Of a stretch of 64,000 nt of DNA, positions 1 to 9,347 are shown in pieces (the first letter of the stretch is position 1; the number at the start of each line of letters is the position of its first letter). The stretch comes from Pseudomonadota bacterium (GTDB lineage Bacteria; Pseudomonadota; Alphaproteobacteria; Reyranellales; Reyranellaceae), in NCBI GenBank assembly GCA_018242505.1, contig JAFEBU010000007.1, positions 1 through 64,000 of the forward strand, given 5' to 3'. The position numbers and the translations under genes were made by a program. The notes under the pieces were generated by a model. The model did no database searches, was not told the origin of the DNA, and was given only the letters and a program-made list of their open reading frames with translations.

Positions 1-215
1 ATCCCGGCATCAAGCGCCTGCTGGGCGTCACGCCGGGCATGGGCAAGGCGCTCGGCGTCGACGAGAAGTGGGCCTACACCATCATCAAGCAGGTCGGGAA
101 CTACGGCGAGAGCTTCGAGCGCAATATCGGCATGGGCTCGCCGCTCAAGATCAAGCGCGGCCTCAATGCCCTGTGGAAGGACGGTGGCATGCTCTATGCA
201 ATGCCGATCCGTTGA
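1..215 (+). CDS. aapJ: AapJ, amino-acid ABC transporter substrate-binding protein (3' end)
   Basis: The first 215 bases carry the last 70 codons of a gene that begins upstream of the window. The peptide has a motif run containing LLGVTPGMGKALGV and ends in LKIKRGLNALWKDGGMLYAMPIR-like sequence, which is characteristic of the C-terminus of periplasmic general L-amino-acid binding proteins (AapJ/BztA). It is followed in the same direction by two permeases and an ATPase of the same transporter, so the family call rests on both the sequence and the operon. The protein would capture amino acids in the periplasm and deliver them to AapQM. The 5' end, signal peptide and promoter are outside the window. 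Confidence 0.88.
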   Translation, partial: PGIKRLLGVTPGMGKALGVDEKWAYTIIKQVGNYGESFERNIGMGSPLKIKRGLNALWKDGGMLYAMPIR

Positions 216-243
216 GCGGTTCGCCGCGACCGATCCCGACTTT

Positions 244-269
244 GCCTGGGGCCGGCGACGGCCCCAGGC
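244..269 (+). terminator. GC-rich stem-loop between aapJ and aapQ
   Basis: A perfect 11-bp inverted repeat (gcctggggccg, four-base loop gcga, cggccccaggc) lies 28 bases after the aapJ stop. No T-run follows, so it is a poor intrinsic terminator. Stem-loops at this place, between a binding-protein gene and its permeases, commonly protect the upstream transcript end or attenuate transcription, so that the binding protein is made in excess. That role is inferred here from position and structure only. Confidence 0.6.
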
Positions 270-399
270 GCGAGACTTGAACTGTCAATGGAAACAACGC
301 CTCCACCGGCGGGAAGGGTTGCAACCCGACAATTCCCCCCTACACTGCCGACAACAACCGGCATGCGGATGAACCGCATCAGGCAGGGAGACTAGAGGT

Positions 400-1587
400 A
401 TGGCCGTCGAGACCGCCGGCTCAGCGATCCGTCCGAAAGTGGCACCCTGGAACGATCCGGTCATTCGCGGCTGGGCCTTCCAGATCGTGATCGTGGGGCT
501 GGTCGGGCTGTTGGCCTGGTTTCTCGTCAGCAACACCATGGAAAACCTGGCGCGCCAGAAGATCGCCAGCGGCTACGATTATCTCAGCCACGAGGCCGGC
601 TTCGAGATCGGCGATTCCATGATCCCCTACTCGCCTGCGAACACTTACGCGCGGGCGATCCTGGTGGGCGTGCTCAACACGCTCAAGGTGGCGATCCTGG
701 GCGTCATCCTGTCGACGATCCTCGGAACGCTGATCGGCATCGGCCGCCTCTCGCCCAACTGGCTGCTGGCCAAGATCTGCGAATGGTACGTCGAGGTGTT
801 CCGCAACGTGCCGCTGCTGCTGTGGCTGTTCCTGTTCTACAAGATCATCAGCGAGGCATTTCCCGGCCCACGCCAGGCGATCAACATCATGGGGGCGCTG
901 TTTCTCAGCAACCGCGGCCTCTATTTCCCGGTGCCCGTCCAGGATCCGATCCATCCCTGGATGGGACTTGCGCTCGTGATCGGCATCGCCGCAGCCATTG
1001 TCATGAAACGCTGGGCACGTCGCCGCCAGGAAACGACCGGGCTTCCCTTCCCTACGATCAAGGCGGCGGTCGCGCTGGTGATCGGCCTGCCGCTCATTGT
1101 CTGGTTGCTGGGCGGAGCTCCGCATCACATGAGCTGGCCCGAGCTCAAGGGCTTCAATTTCCGTGGCGGGACGGTGATCCAGCCGGAATTCACCGCCCTC
1201 CTCTTCGGCCTCGTGATCTACACCTCCGCCTTCATCGCCGAGATCGTGCGTTCGGGCATCCTCGCCCTGAACAAGGGCCAGAGCGAAGCGGCCGCAGCGC
1301 TCGGCCTGTCGCGCGGCCAGTCGATGCGGCTGGTGCTGCTGCCGCAGGCGCTGCGGGTGATCGTGCCGCCGATGACCAGCCAGTACCTCAACATCACCAA
1401 GAACAGCTCGCTGGCCATCGCCATCGGCTATCCCGACCTGGTGGCAGCCGTGAACGTCACCATCAACCAGACCGGCCAGGCGATCGAGAACGTGCTGATC
1501 ATCATGGCGGCCTTCCTGACCGTGAGCCTCGGCATCTCGGCGTTCATGAACTGGTACAACAGGCGCATTGCGCTCACGGAGCGCTGA
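400..1587 (+). CDS. aapQ: AapQ, amino-acid ABC transporter permease
   Basis: This 395-residue membrane protein matches the size of AapQ/BztB, the first permease of the general L-amino-acid transporter of alphaproteobacteria. It has a first membrane helix near residues 24-44, a periplasmic stretch, helices from about residue 85, a central hydrophobic insertion, and the EAA-type loop near residues 300-330 (EAAAALGLSRGQSMRLVLLPQ) that contacts the ATPase. It would form the inner-membrane channel with AapM. A purine-rich AGAGG sits just before the ATG. It lies 184 bases after aapJ, with a strong hairpin between, and three bases before aapM, so the permeases and ATPase are surely cotranscribed. 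Confidence 0.93.
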   Translation: MAVETAGSAIRPKVAPWNDPVIRGWAFQIVIVGLVGLLAWFLVSNTMENLARQKIASGYDYLSHEAGFEIGDSMIPYSPANTYARAILVGVLNTLKVAILGVILSTILGTLIGIGRLSPNWLLAKICEWYVEVFRNVPLLLWLFLFYKIISEAFPGPRQAINIMGALFLSNRGLYFPVPVQDPIHPWMGLALVIGIAAAIVMKRWARRRQETTGLPFPTIKAAVALVIGLPLIVWLLGGAPHHMSWPELKGFNFRGGTVIQPEFTALLFGLVIYTSAFIAEIVRSGILALNKGQSEAAAALGLSRGQSMRLVLLPQALRVIVPPMTSQYLNITKNSSLAIAIGYPDLVAAVNVTINQTGQAIENVLIIMAAFLTVSLGISAFMNWYNRRIALTER

Positions 1588-1590
1588 ACC

Positions 1591-2868
1591 ATGACCGACT
1601 TGCCCGCCGGCGAACGCCAGCAGCTTCCGCCTCCCGCGGCCGATACCGGCGCCATGGGCTGGCTGCGCCGCAACCTGTTCTCGAGTTGGGGCAACGGCAT
1701 CACGACGGTCGTACTGCTGGCGGCGATCCTCTGGCTGCTCGCATGGTTCGTGGACTGGGCGGTCGTGAACGCGGTCTGGACTGCGCCCAGCGGCCAAGCC
1801 TGCCGCGGCCATGGCGCCTGTTGGGCGCTGATCCATGAAAAATACCGTTTCATCTTCTTCGGCACCTTCCCTTACGAGCAGCAATGGCGGCCGCTGCTCG
1901 CCGTGATCGTCATGGTGACCATGCTGGGGACGAGCGCCGACCGGCGGATGTGGAACAGGCGCCTGATCTGGATCTGGGGCATCGGCAGCTTCCTCACGTT
2001 CCTGCTGATGTTCGGCCAGATCAACATCCCGCTCGGCCTCATCCTGTTCGTGGCGTTGGCAGTGGGCGGGCTTGGCATGTTGCTGCGCAGCGCAGTCGCG
2101 GCGGCGCCCGAGATCGCCGGCTGGCGAACGCTGGCCGCGATCGGCGCCATCGGCATCGTGCTGCGGCTGGTGGGCGTGCTGCCGCCCTGGAGCCTCGCCA
2201 TCGCCCCGTTCAGCTACGTCGAGACCGGCCTGTGGGGCGGCCTGCCGGTGACGCTGATCCTCGCCACGTACGGCCTGGTGTTCGCCTTCCCCTACGGCAT
2301 CCTGCTGGCGCTCGGCCGGCGCTCGAACCTGCCTTTGATCAAGGGCCTGTGCATCGGCTTCATCGAGCTGATCCGCGGTGTGCCGCTGATCAGCCTGCTG
2401 ATCATGGCTTCGGTCATGCTGCCGCTCTTCCTGCCGACCGGCATGACCATCGACAAGTTCCTGCGCGCCCTGATCGCGGTCATCCTGTTCGCCGGCGCCT
2501 ATATCGCCGAGATCATCCGCGGCGGCCTGCAGTCGCTGCCCAAGGGCCAATTCGAGGCCGCCGACGCGATGGGCTTCAACTATTTCCAGAGAACGACGCT
2601 GATCATCCTGCCGCAGGCGCTGCGCGTGGTGATCCCGCCGCTGATCAACACCTTCATCGGCTTCTTCAAGGACACCTCGCTGGTGCTGATCATCGGCATC
2701 TTCGATTTCCTCAATGCCGCCAACCAGGCCCTGGTCGATCCCAACTGGGCCGGCTTCCCGAGCGAGGTCTACCTGTTCGCTGCCTTCGTCTATTTCTGCT
2801 TCTGCTTCTCGATGTCTCGCTACTCCAAGTATCTCGAGGTCGAGCTCAACAAGGGAACGCGACGCTAG
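1591..2868 (+). CDS. aapM: AapM, amino-acid ABC transporter permease
   Basis: This is a 425-residue polytopic membrane protein, the second permease of the Aap/Bzt family. The N-terminal 200 residues hold several helices and a long insertion typical of the family. The C-terminal half carries the binding-protein-dependent transport domain with the EAA loop around residues 318-345 (FEAADAMGFNYFQRTTLIILPQ), which docks on AapP. The start is three bases after the aapQ stop, and the stop TAG abuts the aapP ATG directly, indicating translational coupling. Substrate is probably a broad range of L-amino acids including glutamate and glutamine, by family; this is not shown by the sequence itself. Confidence 0.93.
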   Translation: MTDLPAGERQQLPPPAADTGAMGWLRRNLFSSWGNGITTVVLLAAILWLLAWFVDWAVVNAVWTAPSGQACRGHGACWALIHEKYRFIFFGTFPYEQQWRPLLAVIVMVTMLGTSADRRMWNRRLIWIWGIGSFLTFLLMFGQINIPLGLILFVALAVGGLGMLLRSAVAAAPEIAGWRTLAAIGAIGIVLRLVGVLPPWSLAIAPFSYVETGLWGGLPVTLILATYGLVFAFPYGILLALGRRSNLPLIKGLCIGFIELIRGVPLISLLIMASVMLPLFLPTGMTIDKFLRALIAVILFAGAYIAEIIRGGLQSLPKGQFEAADAMGFNYFQRTTLIILPQALRVVIPPLINTFIGFFKDTSLVLIIGIFDFLNAANQALVDPNWAGFPSEVYLFAAFVYFCFCFSMSRYSKYLEVELNKGTRR

Positions 2869-3639
<771 letters not shown>

Positions 3640-3649
3640 TCACGGGCGT

Positions 3650-3667
3650 CCGCCACTGGAGTGGCGG
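3650..3667. repeat. Short palindrome after aapP, REP-like, possible terminator
   Basis: The sequence ccgccact-gg-agtggcgg forms an eight-base-pair stem with a two-base loop. It begins 11 bases after the aapP stop and a short cct/ttt-rich run follows, so it may end the aap transcript. Read on the minus strand it has the same core (cgccactccagtggcg) as hairpins at about 26244, 26278 and 42823, so it probably belongs to a dispersed extragenic family. Confidence 0.55.
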
Positions 3668-3691
3668 CCTCCTTTGACTTAAGACTGCGGT

Positions 3692-4747
3692 ATGAAGCTT
3701 CTCATCACCGGCGGCGCGGGATTCATCGGCTCGGCGGTCGTACGGCACGTGATCCGCAACACCGACTGGTCGGTGGCCAACGTCGACAAACTCACCTACG
3801 CCGGAAACCTCGAATCGCTGGCCGAGGCCGGGACCAGCAACCGGCACCGCCACTACAAGGTCGACATCCGCGATCGCCCCGCGCTCAGGGAGGTCTTCCG
3901 CGAGGCGCGGCCGGATGCGGTGCTGCATCTTGCCGCCGAAAGCCACGTCGACCGGTCGATCGACGGTCCTGCACTCTTCATCGAGACCAATGTCGGTGGC
4001 ACCTATGTGCTGCTCGACACTGCGTTCGACTACTGGCGCGAATTGGACGATGAGGCGCGGGCGCGCTTTCGCTTCCAGCATATCTCGACCGACGAGGTCT
4101 TCGGCTCGCTCGGTCCGACCGGCAGATTCAGCGAAACCACGCCCTACCAACCCAATTCGCCCTACTCCGCCAGCAAGGCCGCGTCCGACCATCTGGTACG
4201 CGCCTGGCACCATACCTACGGCCTGCCGACACTGACCACGAACTGCTCCAACAACTACGGACCCTATCATTTCCCCGAGAAGCTGATCCCGCTCTGCATC
4301 ATTCGCGCGTTGCGCGGCGAGCGCCTGCCGGTCTACGGCAAGGGCGAGAACGTACGCGATTGGCTGCATGTCGAAGATCACGCCGAGGCGCTGACGCTGG
4401 TGCTGCAGAAGGGCCGGCCGGGCGCCACCTACAATGTCGGCGGCGACAGCGAACGTCGCAACATCGACGTCGTGCGGGCGATCTGCACCGTCCTGGACGA
4501 TCTCCTGCCCAACAGCCGCAATCGCCCACACGAATCACTGATCGAATTCGTGACCGACCGGCCGGGCCACGATGCGCGCTATGCGATCGACGCCAGCAAG
4601 ATCGGAAACGAACTCGGTTGGCGGCCACGCCACAGCTTCGAGCAGGGCCTGCGCGACACGGTGCGCTGGTATCTCGACAATCGCGGCTGGTGGGAACGCG
4701 TGTTGAACGGCGCCTATCGCGGCGAACGGCTGGGACTCAGGGCCTGA
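3692..4747 (+). CDS. rfbB: dTDP-glucose 4,6-dehydratase
   Basis: A 351-residue extended short-chain dehydrogenase that converts dTDP-glucose to dTDP-4-keto-6-deoxyglucose. The N-terminal NAD motif [10 protein letters not shown] (residues 6-15), the [12 protein letters not shown] block, the STDEVFG catalytic segment (Thr/Asp/Glu) and the YSASK pair of the Tyr-Lys dyad are all present, as is [15 protein letters not shown]. This is full length for RfbB/RmlB. The usual partners rfbA, rfbC and rfbD are not adjacent; the gene stands alone between aapP and a convergent gene 12 bases away. Its product could feed the FdtA/FdtB-like enzymes encoded at 21.5-23.0 kb. Confidence 0.93.
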   Translation: MKLLITGGAGFIGSAVVRHVIRNTDWSVANVDKLTYAGNLESLAEAGTSNRHRHYKVDIRDRPALREVFREARPDAVLHLAAESHVDRSIDGPALFIETNVGGTYVLLDTAFDYWRELDDEARARFRFQHISTDEVFGSLGPTGRFSETTPYQPNSPYSASKAASDHLVRAWHHTYGLPTLTTNCSNNYGPYHFPEKLIPLCIIRALRGERLPVYGKGENVRDWLHVEDHAEALTLVLQKGRPGATYNVGGDSERRNIDVVRAICTVLDDLLPNSRNRPHESLIEFVTDRPGHDARYAIDASKIGNELGWRPRHSFEQGLRDTVRWYLDNRGWWERVLNGAYRGERLGLRA

Positions 4748-4759
4748 TCTGCCGGCGCG

Positions 4760-5836
4760 TCAGCGCGGGGCGCTGCCGACATTGGCGTTGGCGCGACGCT
4801 TCTGCAGCGAATCGAACAGCGCCTTGCTCGGCTCGCATTCCCCTTTCTCGGCGTAGGTGACGAGATAGAGGCAGATCGCGGCGCGCGTCGCAGGACCAAA
4901 CGTGCCGTTGGTGGTGCCATGGTAGAAGTCGAGGTCGCGCAACAGGACCTGGATCGCCTTCGTCTGCTCCGTCCGGCTCTCCGGCCAGACCGGAGAATTG
5001 ACCTTGGCCGCTTCGCGCACCGGGACGGGCGTGGTTGCAGGCGCAGTAACAGGCACGGGCTCTTCGGTCTTCGGCGCCTCGGCAGCAGGATTCGACTTTA
5101 TCGGATCGGGCACCACGGCAGCCGCCTGCGGCGGCGGCTCGGGCAGCGCTTCGTCGAGCGTCTGTTGATGCGGCGGAGTGTTCGGCGGAGGACTCGACTC
5201 GGCCGCCGCTGCTGGCAGCGCTTCCTCCCGGGGCTTGGCGGTCTCGGCCGGAATTGCCTCAGGCGGAGCCCGCGTGGGAGCGACTTCAGGCTGGGCAGCC
5301 TGCGATGGATCGGCCGATACGGCTTGCGGTTCGGGCGCTGGCGGCGAAGATGGCAGGGAGAGCGATCCGGCAGCCACAGCGGAGTCGGTCGCCTTCGGCG
5401 TAAGGCCAGGCGCGGGCTGTTGGGTCACATCGGCCGGCGGCACGACAGCGACCTGCGATTGCCCGGCAGCCATCGCCATCCCCGGCGCCCGGGTTGACCC
5501 CAGTGGAAACAGCACCATTCCAACGACCGTGAGAATGCAGGCCATGGCTGCGACGAGTATGCCCGCGATGTTGAAGATCGCGAGGCTGCGCACGAGCGCC
5601 ACTGCGGAAAAGGCGATGGCCAACAGCAGCAACAGCGACGGCGCGACCAGCATGCCGAGCAACGCGCAGACAATGCCCAGAAGCCCGGTCACGACGCCGG
5701 CGCCCGATCTCCGCCGAGCCGCATTTTCTTCCGCGGCCTGCTCAACCGTCGGCGAGGATGCGCCGGCGCGAGCGCCAGCGGAAACAGGAGGAACTTCCCC
5801 TCCCCTCATGGCAGCACCCGAGTGAGTCACATCCAC
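4760..5836 (-). CDS. Membrane protein with C-terminal peptidoglycan-binding-like domain
   Basis: A 358-residue protein of unknown function. Residues about 45-110 contain two to three hydrophobic segments. A long Pro/Ala/Glu-rich, low-complexity linker spans roughly 130-280. The last 70 residues (TKAIQVLLRDLDFYHGTTNG, then FGPATRAAICLYL) resemble a peptidoglycan_binding_1 domain. The layout suggests an inner-membrane anchor, a periplasmic spacer and a wall-binding head. The start chosen is GTG with AGGGGG upstream; an ATG at codon 10 (5809) is the alternative but lacks a ribosome-binding site. It converges on rfbB and is probably monocistronic. Confidence 0.7.
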   Translation of the reverse strand: MDVTHSGAAMRGGEVPPVSAGARAGASSPTVEQAAEENAARRRSGAGVVTGLLGIVCALLGMLVAPSLLLLLAIAFSAVALVRSLAIFNIAGILVAAMACILTVVGMVLFPLGSTRAPGMAMAAGQSQVAVVPPADVTQQPAPGLTPKATDSAVAAGSLSLPSSPPAPEPQAVSADPSQAAQPEVAPTRAPPEAIPAETAKPREEALPAAAAESSPPPNTPPHQQTLDEALPEPPPQAAAVVPDPIKSNPAAEAPKTEEPVPVTAPATTPVPVREAAKVNSPVWPESRTEQTKAIQVLLRDLDFYHGTTNGTFGPATRAAICLYLVTYAEKGECEPSKALFDSLQKRRANANVGSAPR

Positions 5837-6000
5837 CTCATGTCCCCCTGGCGATCACATGCGCGCCGCCTGGACAATGCTAACAACCCTGGGCGGCCTG
5901 CCATGTGATTTTGCCTGCTGTCCCTGTTTTTTCACGCCCGGGGCGCAGGTTCAAGCCGATCCGCAGACCCGGGCGGTCGCCCGACACATGGCCACATTTT

Positions 6001-6016
6001 TGGCATCCGTTTGGCA
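6001..6016 (+). promoter_or_regulatory. Possible sigma-54-type -24/-12 promoter
   Basis: The sequence tggcatccgtttggca has the invariant GG and GC dinucleotides at the spacing of the sigma-54 consensus (TGGCAC-N5-TTGC), with a mismatch at the second T of the -12 element. It lies about 72 bases before the ATG at 6088 in a 251-base AT-richer gap. No activator or enhancer site was identified, so this is only a candidate. Confidence 0.3.
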
Positions 6017-6087
6017 TAAATTGAGCACCACTGTTGGGTCCAGGAACGGACTATCCAGCATCTGGTTCATTTGCCAGAGACGGACGC

Positions 6088-6456
6088 ATGCCGCCCAAGG
6101 ATTGGGACGTTTTCCAGGATTCTCACCACCGTCCGCATCTCGTGATCATCGATCTGCCGCGGGCTTCCGGCGCACGGGCGCGCCAGCTGGGGCTCTCCTT
6201 CCTCGAACGGTTGGCCGAAGAGCTGCGCCTGGATGGCCCGTATGCGATGAATGCCAATCGCGCCGATATCCAGGTCGCTTTCGAAAATGACATCGACGCC
6301 AAGCGCTTTGCCGATGCGTTGCAGGCAAAGCCGCACGGCAAGGACGCCGCCTGGGCGTCGACTGCCCGTTGCAGCCTCGATCGGTCGGCGAAGCGCCGCA
6401 TCACCAGTTCCTTGCGGCTGGCGCATCTCAAGCTTGCCAAGCGCCGCGCCGACTGA
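6088..6456 (+). CDS. Hypothetical protein, 122 residues
   Basis: I do not recognise this protein. The first third (residues 15-50) alternates hydrophobic and charged residues like a small alpha/beta fold (PHLVIIDLP, then LGLSFLERLAEEL), and it contains one clear acidic segment (NDIDAKRFADAL). The C-terminal 40 residues are strongly basic. No signal peptide or membrane segment is visible. The start was placed at the ATG at 6088, which begins MPPKDWDVF; an upstream in-frame start at 6034 adds 18 low-quality residues. It is preceded by a possible sigma-54 promoter and followed by a hairpin-bearing gap before the FkbM gene. Confidence 0.55.
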   Translation: MPPKDWDVFQDSHHRPHLVIIDLPRASGARARQLGLSFLERLAEELRLDGPYAMNANRADIQVAFENDIDAKRFADALQAKPHGKDAAWASTARCSLDRSAKRRITSSLRLAHLKLAKRRAD

Positions 6457-6548
6457 CCCTGACCGCTGGCGTCCCTGCCGAAATCATCGGGCCGGATCGC
6501 CAATCTGAAAATTCGCTGCGGCGGAACTTCACCGCCTGCAACTCCTGC

Positions 6549-6571
6549 CGCTCCGAAGCGTTCTCGGAGCG
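6549..6571 (+). other. Stem-loop upstream of the FkbM gene
   Basis: An eight-base-pair perfect stem (cgctccga / tcggagcg) with a seven-base loop lies in the 178-base gap before the FkbM gene. It has no T-run. It may be the 3' end of the upstream transcript or a leader structure; nothing else notable is seen in this gap. Confidence 0.35.
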
Positions 6572-6634
6572 CACGTACCGCTGCTGGCCGGGGACGAGTG
6601 TTCGTGCGTGTCGACGGAATCAAGGCAAGGGTTC

Positions 6635-7495
6635 ATGGCGGCTTTGAGCGGTTATTTCAGCGACGTCAAGCGCGCGGTACGCTCCTATTGCCCGCAGACC
6701 CTGCTGAATTGGCGCGAGGCCAGGTTCTACGGTCGCTATGGCGAGGTCGAACTCCATCTTCTCGGCCTCCTGTGCCGTCCCACAGCCGACGCCATCGATG
6801 TCGGCGCCAATGACGGCAGTTACATCCATTATCTGCGCCGCCATGTCCGGCGGGTCGTGGCTTACGAGCCGATGCCCGAACGCGTCGAAGCGCTGCACAG
6901 GAAATTCCGGAGAGGAGTCGCGATCGAGCGCCTGGCGCTTTCGGATCGCATCGGCACCATCGACCTCAAGACGCCGGTGATCGACGGCATCGCCATCGAA
7001 GGCTGGTCCACGATCTCGAACTGCGCCTCGTCCACCTACCCGGCCTGTCGCGGCGTCGAGGTGGCGATGGACCGGCTGGACAACGCCTATCGGGGCGACG
7101 CGAGCTTCATCAAGATCGGCGTCGAAGGCCATGAGCAGGCAGTCCTCGACGGCGCGATCGAAACCGTCAGGCGCTGCCGGCCATGCATGCTGGTCGAGGT
7201 GTTGGAGCATCTGTCGCCGGGTGGGGTTGCGCGCGCCCGTGCCTACTTCGATGCGCTCGGCTACTGCGGCTACTTCGTCCATGACGGCTTCCTGAGACCG
7301 ATCGATCAGTTCTCCGTCGAACGGATGCAGGATCCCGCCAATCATCCCAGCCTGACGACGACGCCAATGGCGCGCCAGCGTTTCGACCGCTTCATCTACA
7401 ACTTCATCTTTGTGCCGCGGGAGGAAGCGGAGCCGATCGTGGCCGGCCTCGTCGGCCGGCTTGCAGAGCTGCGCCAAGACGACGACGACGGGTAG
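6635..7495 (+). CDS. FkbM family methyltransferase
   Basis: A 286-residue class I SAM-dependent methyltransferase of the FkbM group, which O-methylates sugars or secondary metabolites. The SAM-binding glycine motif AIDVGANDGSY occurs near residues 50-60, a second motif VVAYEPMPE follows, and the family motif near residue 155 reads SFIKIGVEGHEQAVLDGA. In the family this is normally KIDVEG; the Asp is Gly here. The ATG at 6635 is preferred because AAGG lies just upstream; a GTG at 6608 is an alternative. The acceptor cannot be told from sequence, but glycan-type genes (rfbB) are nearby. Confidence 0.8.
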   Translation: MAALSGYFSDVKRAVRSYCPQTLLNWREARFYGRYGEVELHLLGLLCRPTADAIDVGANDGSYIHYLRRHVRRVVAYEPMPERVEALHRKFRRGVAIERLALSDRIGTIDLKTPVIDGIAIEGWSTISNCASSTYPACRGVEVAMDRLDNAYRGDASFIKIGVEGHEQAVLDGAIETVRRCRPCMLVEVLEHLSPGGVARARAYFDALGYCGYFVHDGFLRPIDQFSVERMQDPANHPSLTTTPMARQRFDRFIYNFIFVPREEAEPIVAGLVGRLAELRQDDDDG

Positions 7496-7601
7496 CGTCG
7501 TGCAAAAATGAGCGGTCGGGCGCAACCAAACCGCTTCTGCCGGGTTGGTCAATCGCAAGCGCGCTCCGCGCCGGCGGGCCGATCGAACCAAGAGCGCCCC
7601 G

Positions 7602-7790
7602 ATGGAACGGTTCCTGGAGTCCCCCTATTGCAAGATCATCGTCCTGTGCCTCGTCCTGCTGGTCTTGCTGGGGTTCGGCTATCACCTCGCCCACAATCTC
7701 CGGATGGCGCGCATACAGCGGCATTCCTCCGATGCCATGGCCCCTCTGCCGTACAGCGACAGCATCGACACCCCCCGACGTCAGCGATGA
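7602..7790 (+). CDS. Small single-pass membrane protein
   Basis: A 62-residue protein with one clear membrane helix at about residues 10-30 (IIVLCLVLLVLLGFGYHLAH) flanked by short polar ends. It is not recognisable as a known family. The ATG at 7602 was chosen because it places the helix near the N-terminus; an upstream in-frame start at 7545 would add a basic leader. It follows the FkbM gene by about 105 bases in the same direction and may be cotranscribed. Confidence 0.45.
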   Translation: MERFLESPYCKIIVLCLVLLVLLGFGYHLAHNLRMARIQRHSSDAMAPLPYSDSIDTPRRQR

Positions 7791-7902
7791 CAAGCCGGAT
7801 TGCCCCCGATCCGTGCCGGCCACGTCTTTGCTACAGGCTATGGTCGCCTCGCTGAGGCAAAGTCTGCCGGGACCTTCTCAGGGAACGGCAGTGAGGTTGG
7901 CG

Positions 7903-8232
7903 ATGACCAGAACCTTGGCGCTCGTCCTCGGCGTCGCGCTTGGCACGATGGCGACGGCGCAGGCCCAGCAGCAGACGGATATCATGTCGCGACCCGCCCG
8001 GTCATCCATTCCCGGGGCTGGCATTCCCGGGCTATCCGGGACCGGCGGTTCCGGCGCGACAGGCGGGGCCGGCAAGGATTCGACATCTTCAATTCCCGGC
8101 GGCTCGACCTTTTCCGCGCCGGCACCCGGCAATTCGATCCCCATGGGCGCAGCGACACAACGAGCGCCGCGACGCCCCTCCCTGGGCCCGGACTACGGAG
8201 ACAGCCTGAGGTCTTCCCGGGATCGGGAATAG
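7903..8232 (+). CDS. Small secreted Gly/Ser/Pro-rich protein
   Basis: A 109-residue protein with a good signal peptide: MTRTL, a hydrophobic core LALVLGVALGTMATA and a predicted cleavage after AQA near residue 22. The mature part is glycine-, serine- and proline-rich low complexity (repeating IPGxGIPG, GTGGSGATGGAG), ending in a basic tail. The start at 7903 was chosen for this signal peptide. It is probably periplasmic or exported; no function can be proposed. It converges on the Bug-family gene 22 bases downstream. Confidence 0.55.
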   Translation: MTRTLALVLGVALGTMATAQAQQQTDIMSRPARSSIPGAGIPGLSGTGGSGATGGAGKDSTSSIPGGSTFSAPAPGNSIPMGAATQRAPRRPSLGPDYGDSLRSSRDRE

Positions 8233-8254
8233 AAACGACCGACCGCGTCGGCCG

Positions 8255-9223
8255 TCAGTCCGCCTTGAAGCCGGACGCGCGGATGATCGGTCCCCATCTC
8301 GCATCGTCGGCCTTCATGATTGCCGCCAAATCCGCCGGCCCGAGCCCCGTCGCTTCCAGGCCCAGCGGGTCGAGCCGCTGGCGCAGGTCGGGCGCATGCG
8401 CCGCCGCGATTGCTGCCGCCGACAACGTGTCGACTGCTTCCTTCGGCGTCCCCGCCGGCGCGAACAGCGCGTACCAAGCCGATCCCTCGATGTCGTAACC
8501 GCTCTCCTTGAAGGTCGGCACGTCGGGATATTGCGGCGAACGCTTCGCACCCGAACTCGCCAGAATGCGCGCCTTGTTCGCTCGGGCGAGCGAGCCGAGA
8601 TCGCTGATCGGCAGCACCGCCGCCGGGATCTCGCCGGCGACGAGCGCCTGCAACACCGAGGCGGTGCCCTTGTAGGGCACATGCACCAGGTCGAGACCGG
8701 CCGTCTTGGCGAACAGGAGGCCGAAGAAATGCGGCAGGCTGCCCACGGCGGCTGACGCGAAGTTGGCGTAGGGGCCGCCCTTGCGGGCAAGCGCGACATA
8801 GTCGGCCAGGGTCTTTGCAGGCACCTCTGCGCCGACTCCGAAGGCAAGCTGAAACGCCGCGACATGGGCCACCGGAACGTAGTCCCGGAACGGATCGTAC
8901 TCGAGCTTCGAGTAGGAATGCGGATAGGCGACCATTGTCGCCAGCGGCGTCATCAGCAGGGTGTTGCCGTCCGGCGCCGCCGCCTTCGCCGCCATGTTGG
9001 CGATGATGCCGCCTGCGCCCGGCTTGTTCTCCACCACCACGGAGCGCCCCAGGGAAACGCGCATCTTGTCGGCGATCAGTCGCGTGACGGTATCGCTGCT
9101 GGCACCGGGCGGAAACCCCAGCAGGATGCGCAACGGGACATCCTGCGCCTGTACCGGCGCAGCACCACCAGCCGCTGTCACAACAGCACAGCCCAACAGC
9201 GCGCGCCGACTCAATCTCCCCAT
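8255..9223 (-). CDS. Bug/TctC family tripartite tricarboxylate transporter binding protein
   Basis: A 322-residue periplasmic solute-binding protein of the Bug (TctC) family. The N-terminus MGRLSRRALLG with a hydrophobic stretch and cleavage after VQA is a Sec/Tat-like signal. Family motifs include LRILLGFPPGASSDTVTR at the mature N-terminus, VVENKPGAGGIIA, HVPYKGTASVLQALVAGEI and PDVPTFKESGYD. The ATG at 9223 has a very strong AGGAGGAG upstream and was preferred over a longer form from 9301. It would bind a carboxylate for import, but no TctA/TctB membrane subunits are encoded nearby. It is divergent from a second Bug protein of identical length. Confidence 0.9.
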   Translation of the reverse strand: MGRLSRRALLGCAVVTAAGGAAPVQAQDVPLRILLGFPPGASSDTVTRLIADKMRVSLGRSVVVENKPGAGGIIANMAAKAAAPDGNTLLMTPLATMVAYPHSYSKLEYDPFRDYVPVAHVAAFQLAFGVGAEVPAKTLADYVALARKGGPYANFASAAVGSLPHFFGLLFAKTAGLDLVHVPYKGTASVLQALVAGEIPAAVLPISDLGSLARANKARILASSGAKRSPQYPDVPTFKESGYDIEGSAWYALFAPAGTPKEAVDTLSAAAIAAAHAPDLRQRLDPLGLEATGLGPADLAAIMKADDARWGPIIRASGFKAD

Positions 9224-9347
9224 CTGTCTCCTCCTCCCGCTTTTCGGCGAGGCTAGCAGGCTGCGCGCAGATTGAAATCGTAAAAGCCGACAGAGCCGCA
9301 AGACATTCCCGATCGACTAATGCTAGGGGATGGTCGTGGAGGAATTC

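Noticed and set aside
9224..9347. Search for a shared promoter/operator between the divergent Bug genes
   Set aside because: The gap is AT-richer than the genes but no clear palindrome or promoter pair could be assigned.
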